The notes beneath the pieces are model-generated. The model worked only from the letters and a program-made list of their open reading frames with translations, ran no database searches and was not told where the DNA came from. Below, one piece after another: positions 6,847-10,851 of a stretch of DNA of 10,851 bases; positions within the stretch are counted from its first letter, which is position 1, and each line of letters begins with the position of its first letter. Both the position numbers and the translations under genes were made by a program. Source of the stretch: Eubacteriales Family XIII. Incertae Sedis bacterium (lineage in GTDB: Bacteria > Bacillota > Clostridia > Peptostreptococcales > Anaerovoracaceae); NCBI GenBank assembly GCA_031289235.1, contig JAITPU010000029.1, forward strand, positions 1-10,851, given 5' to 3'.

Positions 6847-7497
6847 ATGAAAGGCCCGGCAGTTCAGCGCGGGCGGCCGGAAAGCGAGATGCGTGACATG
6901 GCGAACGATTTTAAGAACATTTGTTCGAGAACGGCCGGCGAAAAAGGCGGCGGCGGTTTTGGGACGGGGGCTTCAATACTGAAATTGTCCGTGTCGCGGG
7001 ATTACGACAGCTTAGTCGAGCTGTTCATACGCAATGGCCTCGAATTTTCCGCGGAAGAAGAGGTTCCCACCGAAGTAATCAAATGCTGGCGGGCTGAAGA
7101 GAGGCCGGCGGAAGACGGCAAAACGGGCGGAAGGGATCGCGGTCAGGACACAGAGGCGAGCGGAGCTTTGATAGGAGGCTGCGTGCTGGCTCTCCGGGAG
7201 GAAGAATTCATCATCGACGGCATCGCCGTGGAGCCGGGATACCGCAGCCTGAAGCTGGGACGTGATTTGCTGAGAATGGCGGCGAAAGAGGCGGGAAAAC
7301 GCGGTGGGAAACGGCTTTTTCTCGTGGCGAAAACGCCGCAATTTTTCCGGAAGTATGGTTTTGTGACCATTGCAAGTGAGGAAGGCCCAAATTTTTTCGA
7401 ATGTTTCACCTGCCCGCAATACAAAAGGGAATGTTTTCCGGAAGTGATGCGGCTGGATCTGGATGATGGCGGAACATATCTTATGAATGATGAATAG
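6847..7497 (+). CDS. GNAT-family N-acetyltransferase with a CxxC-x6-C tail, substrate unknown
   Basis: 216 residues, probably cytosolic. Seen: a weakly conserved, Gly/Lys/Arg-rich N-terminus (1-40, including GGGGFGTG), then a GNAT fold. The acetyl-CoA motif is IAVEPGYRSLKLGRDLL: R-x-x-K-x-G instead of the usual R-x-x-G-x-G/A. It is followed by LFLVAKTPQFFRKYGF, the typical beta4/beta5 'FYxxxGF' end. A charged, low-complexity loop near residues 80-105 looks like an insertion. The tail FECFTCPQYKRECFPEVM holds Cys186, Cys189 and Cys196. A comparable CxxCP...C ending occurs, to my recollection, in some ArgA-like N-acetyltransferases of clostridia. The role is not known. The start is uncertain: ATG 6847 lies 9 bases after folC but only 4 bases after a GAGG; ATG 6889 and ATG 6898 are alternatives and would remove part of the poorly conserved N-terminus. 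Confidence 0.82.
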   Translation: MKGPAVQRGRPESEMRDMANDFKNICSRTAGEKGGGGFGTGASILKLSVSRDYDSLVELFIRNGLEFSAEEEVPTEVIKCWRAEERPAEDGKTGGRDRGQDTEASGALIGGCVLALREEEFIIDGIAVEPGYRSLKLGRDLLRMAAKEAGKRGGKRLFLVAKTPQFFRKYGFVTIASEEGPNFFECFTCPQYKRECFPEVMRLDLDDGGTYLMNDE

Positions 7498-7533
7498 TAA
7501 GCTTCCAGAAAAGCCATGCGTGGAAAACGGCTG

Positions 7534-7539
7534 AAAGGA
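7534..7539 (+). promoter_or_regulatory. Ribosome binding site for plsX (decides the start)
   Basis: AAAGGA lies 6 bases before ATG 7546. An earlier in-frame ATG at 7516 has no such site and would add ten residues before the conserved MRIIIDGMGGD N-terminus, so ATG 7546 is preferred. Confidence 0.75.
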
Positions 7540-7545
7540 ATAAGT

Positions 7546-8574
7546 ATGAGGATTATAATAGATGGCATGGGGGGCGACAACGCGCCTTCATCCATCGTGA
7601 AAGGGGCCGTGGACGCTTCTGTCATGATGAAGCAGGAGATCTGCATCGTGGGGGATGAGCGCAGGATCAGAGAAGAACTGCGCAAATACTCGTATGATCC
7701 CGCTAAGATCACAGTGACGCACGCGGAAGAGGTCATCGAGAGCGGCGAGGCGCCGGTAAAAGCGGTGCGCGCCAAAAAGAAATCCTCTATGGTGGAGGGG
7801 ATCGGCATGCTCAAAAAAGGCGAGGGAAACCTCTTTGTTTCAGCGGGAAACACCGGGGCGCTCATGGCCGGCGGCCTGTTCATCTTGGGCCGCATACAGG
7901 GTATCGACCGTCCGGCTCTTGCCGTGACCTACCCGATTTTAACCGGAGGGGTGTCGCTCCTTGTGGATTCCGGAGCCACTTCCGAGTGCAAACCGAACAA
8001 TCTCTTGGAATTCGCGACTATGGGTTCCATCTACGCGGAACAGGTGTTGGAAATAAAAAAACCGAAGGTCGGCCTCGTAAACATGGGTATAGAGGAAGGA
8101 AAAGGCACGACGGTGCTGAAGGCGGCCTATGAGCTGTTGGCGAAAAGCAGGGACGAATACGGCAGGCTGCGTTTTGTCGGAAATATAGAGGCCAGAGAAA
8201 TTCCCGCGGGGGTGGCGGACGTGCTCGTCTGCGACGGATTTGTCGGAAACGTGATAATAAAGCTTACAGAGGGCCTCGCGCTGAACTTTTTCAAGATGAT
8301 CAAGACAGAATTAAACTCCGGAATGCTTTCGAAACTCGGAGCGCTTCTGTTATCCAACAAGCTCAGAGGACTGAGCGCGCTCATGGATTATTCGGAATAC
8401 GGCGGCGCGCCCGTCCTCGGCGTCAGGGGAGCAATAGTCAAAATGCACGGTTCCGCGGACGCGAACGCGGTAAAAAACACCATTCTGAAAGGAACTGCTT
8501 ATATGGAAAAAGACGTGGTAAAAAACATGGAAAACGCGGTTCTGGAGCTGGAGGAAATTTCTGCCGGTGAATGA
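7546..8574 (+). CDS. plsX: Phosphate acyltransferase PlsX
   Basis: Converts acyl-ACP and phosphate to acyl-phosphate, the acyl donor for PlsY in phosphatidic acid synthesis. It is a soluble protein that associates with the membrane surface. It has 342 residues from ATG 7546, the family's usual length. Seen: the N-terminal IIIDGMGGDNAPSSIV, then VKAVRAKKKSSM, SAGNTGAL at 99-106, LLVDSGAT, LVNMGIEEGKG, FVGNIEAREI, LVCDGFVGNVIIK and the C-terminal YGGAPVLGVRG. All the main PlsX blocks are present. It is part of the plsX-rnc-smc block well known from Firmicutes, but the fab genes and acpP that often lie between plsX and rnc are absent, and its 3' end overlaps rnc by 8 bases. The 48-base gap before it contains only the ribosome binding site and no convincing FapR-type operator. 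Confidence 0.96.
   Translation: MRIIIDGMGGDNAPSSIVKGAVDASVMMKQEICIVGDERRIREELRKYSYDPAKITVTHAEEVIESGEAPVKAVRAKKKSSMVEGIGMLKKGEGNLFVSAGNTGALMAGGLFILGRIQGIDRPALAVTYPILTGGVSLLVDSGATSECKPNNLLEFATMGSIYAEQVLEIKKPKVGLVNMGIEEGKGTTVLKAAYELLAKSRDEYGRLRFVGNIEAREIPAGVADVLVCDGFVGNVIIKLTEGLALNFFKMIKTELNSGMLSKLGALLLSNKLRGLSALMDYSEYGGAPVLGVRGAIVKMHGSADANAVKNTILKGTAYMEKDVVKNMENAVLELEEISAGE
8550..8554 (+). promoter_or_regulatory. Ribosome binding site for rnc inside plsX
   Basis: GGAGG within the last plsX codons lies 12 bases before GTG 8567. The spacing is long, but no better-placed start fits the conserved RNase III N-terminus, so GTG 8567 is kept and coupling to plsX translation is likely. Confidence 0.55.
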
Positions 8575-9271
8575 AAACGGATTGAGCGAAAGGATAAAAT
8601 ATACGTTTAGGGACGGAGAGCTTTTGAAGCTGGCCCTGACGCACAGTTCCTGCGCGAACGAAATGAAAATGCCGAAATACCGGTCCAATGAACGCCTGGA
8701 ATTCCTTGGGGACGCGGTTTTGGAATTCCTGATCAGCGAGGAGCTTTATTCGAGATTTCCGGCGCTGGAAGAGGGAGAGATGACGAGGCTGCGCGCCGCG
8801 ATAGTCTGTGAGGCGTCGCTGTGCCGCTGCGGGAATGCGATTTCCGTCGGCGATTTTCTGCGCCTGGGCCGTGGGGAAGAACAGAACGGCGGGCGGAAAA
8901 GGCCGTCAATCGTCGCGGATACGATGGAGGCCCTGATCGGGGCCATATACGTGGACAGCGGCGCGGACGCCGCGAGGGCCTTCGTCTTGGACGCGTTTTC
9001 TCCGGTTATAGAAGCCGCCGCCGCCGGACGGCTGATGGCGGATTATAAGTCGAAATTGCAGGAAATGCTGCAGATGGGCGGACAGGTGTCCATCGAATAC
9101 GAAATTGAGCGTGAAGAGGGCCCGGAGCACGATAAACTGTTTTTCGTGGCGCTGAAGGGAAACGGAGCCGTTATAGGAAGGGGCTGCGGGAAGAACAAGA
9201 AAGAAGCCGAGCAGAGCGCCGCGAAAGAGGCGCTGGAAAAGGGGTGGCCGGATTGTATTTTAAGCGTGTAG
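8567..9271 (+). CDS. rnc: Ribonuclease III
   Basis: A double-strand-specific endoribonuclease that matures rRNA precursors and processes some mRNAs; a cytosolic homodimer. 234 residues, a normal length. Seen: the RNase III signature NERLEFLGDAVLEFLI (41-56) with metal-binding Glu45 and Asp49; the second catalytic pair Asp118 and Glu121 in DTMEALIGAIYVDSG; and a C-terminal dsRNA-binding domain (about 160-226) starting DYKSKLQEMLQ and ending in the basic GCGKNKKEAEQSAAKEAL helix. The four acidic residues match E. coli Glu41, Asp45, Asp114 and Glu117, so the enzyme should be active. The start is GTG 8567, overlapping the plsX stop by 8 bases. Its own last 19 bases overlap the smc start. Confidence 0.97.
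   Translation: MNENGLSERIKYTFRDGELLKLALTHSSCANEMKMPKYRSNERLEFLGDAVLEFLISEELYSRFPALEEGEMTRLRAAIVCEASLCRCGNAISVGDFLRLGRGEEQNGGRKRPSIVADTMEALIGAIYVDSGADAARAFVLDAFSPVIEAAAAGRLMADYKSKLQEMLQMGGQVSIEYEIEREEGPEHDKLFFVALKGNGAVIGRGCGKNKKEAEQSAAKEALEKGWPDCILSV
9239..9244 (+). promoter_or_regulatory. Ribosome binding site for smc inside rnc
   Basis: AAGGGG within rnc lies 8 bases before TTG 9253. It supports the TTG, which gives the canonical SMC N-terminus, over the downstream in-frame ATG at 9274, which would cut off the first strand. Confidence 0.65.
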
Positions 9272-10851
9272 AGATGCAGGGCTTCAAATCCTTCGCCGAT
9301 CCCGCGTCAATAGAATTTCAAGATGGAATTACCTGTATCGTGGGGCCAAACGGCAGCGGAAAAAGCAATATCTCAGACGCCCTGAAATGGGTTTTGGGCG
9401 AACAAAGCCCGCGGGCGCTGCGCGGAGGGAAGATGGAGGAAGTCATCTTCGCGGGAACCGCCGCGAGGAAGCCGAAAGGCATGGCCGAGGTGACGCTTGT
9501 CATGGACAACAGCGAGAGCGGGCTGCCCATAGATTATTCCGAGGTCGCCCTGCGCAGAAGAATGTACCGTTCCGGCGAAAGCGAATATTTCATAAACAAC
9601 AGCCGGTGCCGTCTGCGCGATATACGGGAGCTGATCATGGACACGGGCATAGGCGTAGACGGATATTCCATCATCAGCCAGGGAGAGATCATGGAAATTG
9701 TCGGCGGCCGGCCGGAGAGCAGGCGCGAGCTTTTTGAGGCGGCGGCCGGCATCGTGAAGTACAGGGCGAGAAAGGCTGAATCGGAGCGGAAGCTTGGAGC
9801 CGCTTCGGTGAATCTAGAACGGGTGGAGGATATAATCGGGGAGGTCGAATCCCGCTTGGGCGGTCTGAGAGAGGACAGTGAAAAAGCCAGGGAATATCTG
9901 CTTCTCCGCGACAAGTACAGGGAGCTTGAGATCAACATCACACTGAAAAATATCGAGGTGATAAAAGAGAAAAACGAATATATCGCGGAAGAGCTTGCGG
10001 AGATTTCCGGCCGGCTCGACAGGCTCAGGGAGCGGAGAGCCGCGCTGGACGGCGAGATCGGTGCGGAACGTGTTAAAAATGAAGCTCTGGAACAGGAAGG
10101 AAATGAGATTCGCGACAGGCTTATGGCGTCCGCGCGGGAAATCAGCGAAATTCGCGGCCGCGCCCGGCTCGGCGAGGAGAAGAAGCTGACGCTGGAGAAA
10201 GATAAAAAACGCCTGAGCGAAGAGATCGCCGCACTGGAAGTCAAAATCAAAAAAGAAGAAGAGAACGCCGCTTCCCTTGCGGAGAAACGGACAAGGGCGG
10301 CGGCGGAACTCGTCCGGCTGAATGACGAACTCGCGGAAAAGCTTGAAAGAGCCGGCGGTTTCGCCGGCGCGCTGAACGCGAAAACCCGTAAAATCGACGG
10401 CATGAAGGACAGCCTCTACGATTTTCAGCGGGAACGGGCGTCGAAGGAGAGCGAAGCCGCCGGCGCGGCCGGCTTTGGCGAGACATTGGAGCGGCGCAGG
10501 AAGCAGATACTGGAGGAGAAGGATTCGGCGGGCCGGGCCGGCGCTGAGATAGCCGATAAGCTGAAAGCCGCGGCGGGCCGCGGCGAATCGCTCGAAGAAG
10601 CGCTGGCGTCGCTGGAAGAAAAAAAGAATGAGGCGGAAGCCGGATATCTCGAATACAAGAAGCGGGCCGAAGCGCTTGGAAAAGAGCATGAAAGCGCGCG
10701 GATGCTTTTTGAGCGGCTGCTCGCGCGGAAAAAAACCATTGAAGAAATGGAGAGCAATTACGAAGGCTACAGCTTCGGCGTGCGTTCCGTCATGAGAGCC
10801 GGGATTCCCGGTCTCCACGGAGTTGTCGCCGATCTCATGGAAGCTCCGGCG
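9253..10851 (+). CDS. smc: Chromosome partition protein SMC, N-terminal 533 codons (runs off window)
   Basis: The ATPase arm of the SMC-ScpAB condensin that compacts and segregates the chromosome. Read from TTG 9253 the protein begins (M)YFKRVEMQGFKSFAD, the standard SMC opening, and stays open to the last base. Seen: Walker A GPNGSGKS at 31-38; the Q-loop segment IISQGEIMEIV around Gln143; FEAAAGIVKYRARK, the head-to-coil junction; a long Glu/Lys/Arg/Ala-rich coiled coil (about 170-500); and the entry to the hinge, from YEGYSFGVRSV at 503 to GLHGVVADLME near the window end. The hinge remainder, return coil, ABC signature and Walker B lie beyond base 10851; the full protein should be near 1180 residues. 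Rad50/SbcC is excluded by the N-terminus and the rnc neighbour. It overlaps rnc by 19 bases, so translation is probably coupled. Confidence 0.96.
   Translation, partial: MYFKRVEMQGFKSFADPASIEFQDGITCIVGPNGSGKSNISDALKWVLGEQSPRALRGGKMEEVIFAGTAARKPKGMAEVTLVMDNSESGLPIDYSEVALRRRMYRSGESEYFINNSRCRLRDIRELIMDTGIGVDGYSIISQGEIMEIVGGRPESRRELFEAAAGIVKYRARKAESERKLGAASVNLERVEDIIGEVESRLGGLREDSEKAREYLLLRDKYRELEINITLKNIEVIKEKNEYIAEELAEISGRLDRLRERRAALDGEIGAERVKNEALEQEGNEIRDRLMASAREISEIRGRARLGEEKKLTLEKDKKRLSEEIAALEVKIKKEEENAASLAEKRTRAAAELVRLNDELAEKLERAGGFAGALNAKTRKIDGMKDSLYDFQRERASKESEAAGAAGFGETLERRRKQILEEKDSAGRAGAEIADKLKAAAGRGESLEEALASLEEKKNEAEAGYLEYKKRAEALGKEHESARMLFERLLARKKTIEEMESNYEGYSFGVRSVMRAGIPGLHGVVADLMEAPA

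Noticed and set aside
7503..7525. Inverted repeat TTCCA...TGGAA before plsX
   Set aside because: A five-base stem with a 13-base loop and no T tract; not a terminator and does not resemble a FapR operator.
7516..7545. Ten-codon N-terminal extension of plsX from ATG 7516
   Set aside because: It has no ribosome binding site of its own, and ATG 7546 has AAAGGA at the right distance and the canonical PlsX N-terminus.
9534..10818. Two long minus-strand open frames opposite smc
   Set aside because: Ser/Arg/Phe-rich and Phe/Leu/Arg-rich translations are the antisense of a Glu/Lys/Ala coiled coil; no start signals or domains.

Overview
The window is a dense, single-strand (+) housekeeping gene cluster of a moderately GC-rich bacterium, most likely a Firmicute of the class Clostridia. 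The grounds are the valS-folC pair, the plsX-rnc-smc block, good AGGAG-type ribosome binding sites, frequent TTG/GTG starts, and a separate fchA-type cyclohydrolase next to a clostridial-type FolD. Ten protein genes were found, two of them cut by the window edges. There are no RNA genes, mobile elements, CRISPR arrays or convincing terminators. The longest non-coding gap is about 87 bases, so most or all of the window could be one transcription unit.

Layout: (1) 1-1124, folate one-carbon genes: the 3' end of a methenyl-THF cyclohydrolase (fchA-like), then folD. (2) 1166-2845, nickel-pincer nucleotide (NPN) cofactor genes larB and larC. larC encodes only the N-terminal half of a standard LarC. 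(3) 2842-6837, valS (overlapping larC by 4 bases) and folC. (4) 6847-7497, a GNAT-family acetyltransferase with a three-cysteine tail. (5) 7546-10851, plsX, rnc and the first 533 codons of smc, each overlapping the next. The usual acpP between plsX and rnc is absent.

How the genes relate: FchA, FolD and FolC all act on tetrahydrofolate. FchA and FolD interconvert formyl-/methenyl-/methylene-THF, and FolC adds the polyglutamate tail that retains folates. FolD here has lost the cyclohydrolase lysine and glutamine, so it looks like a dehydrogenase-only enzyme that leaves the cyclohydrolase step to the FchA-like neighbour. LarB and LarC belong to the pathway for the NPN cofactor of lactate racemase and related enzymes, but larA and larE are not in the window. 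ValS, PlsX, RNase III and SMC serve translation, phospholipid synthesis, RNA processing and chromosome segregation.

I see no clearly new multi-gene system. The points most worth a second look are the FolD active-site replacements next to fchA, the half-length LarC, and the cysteine-tailed GNAT protein.
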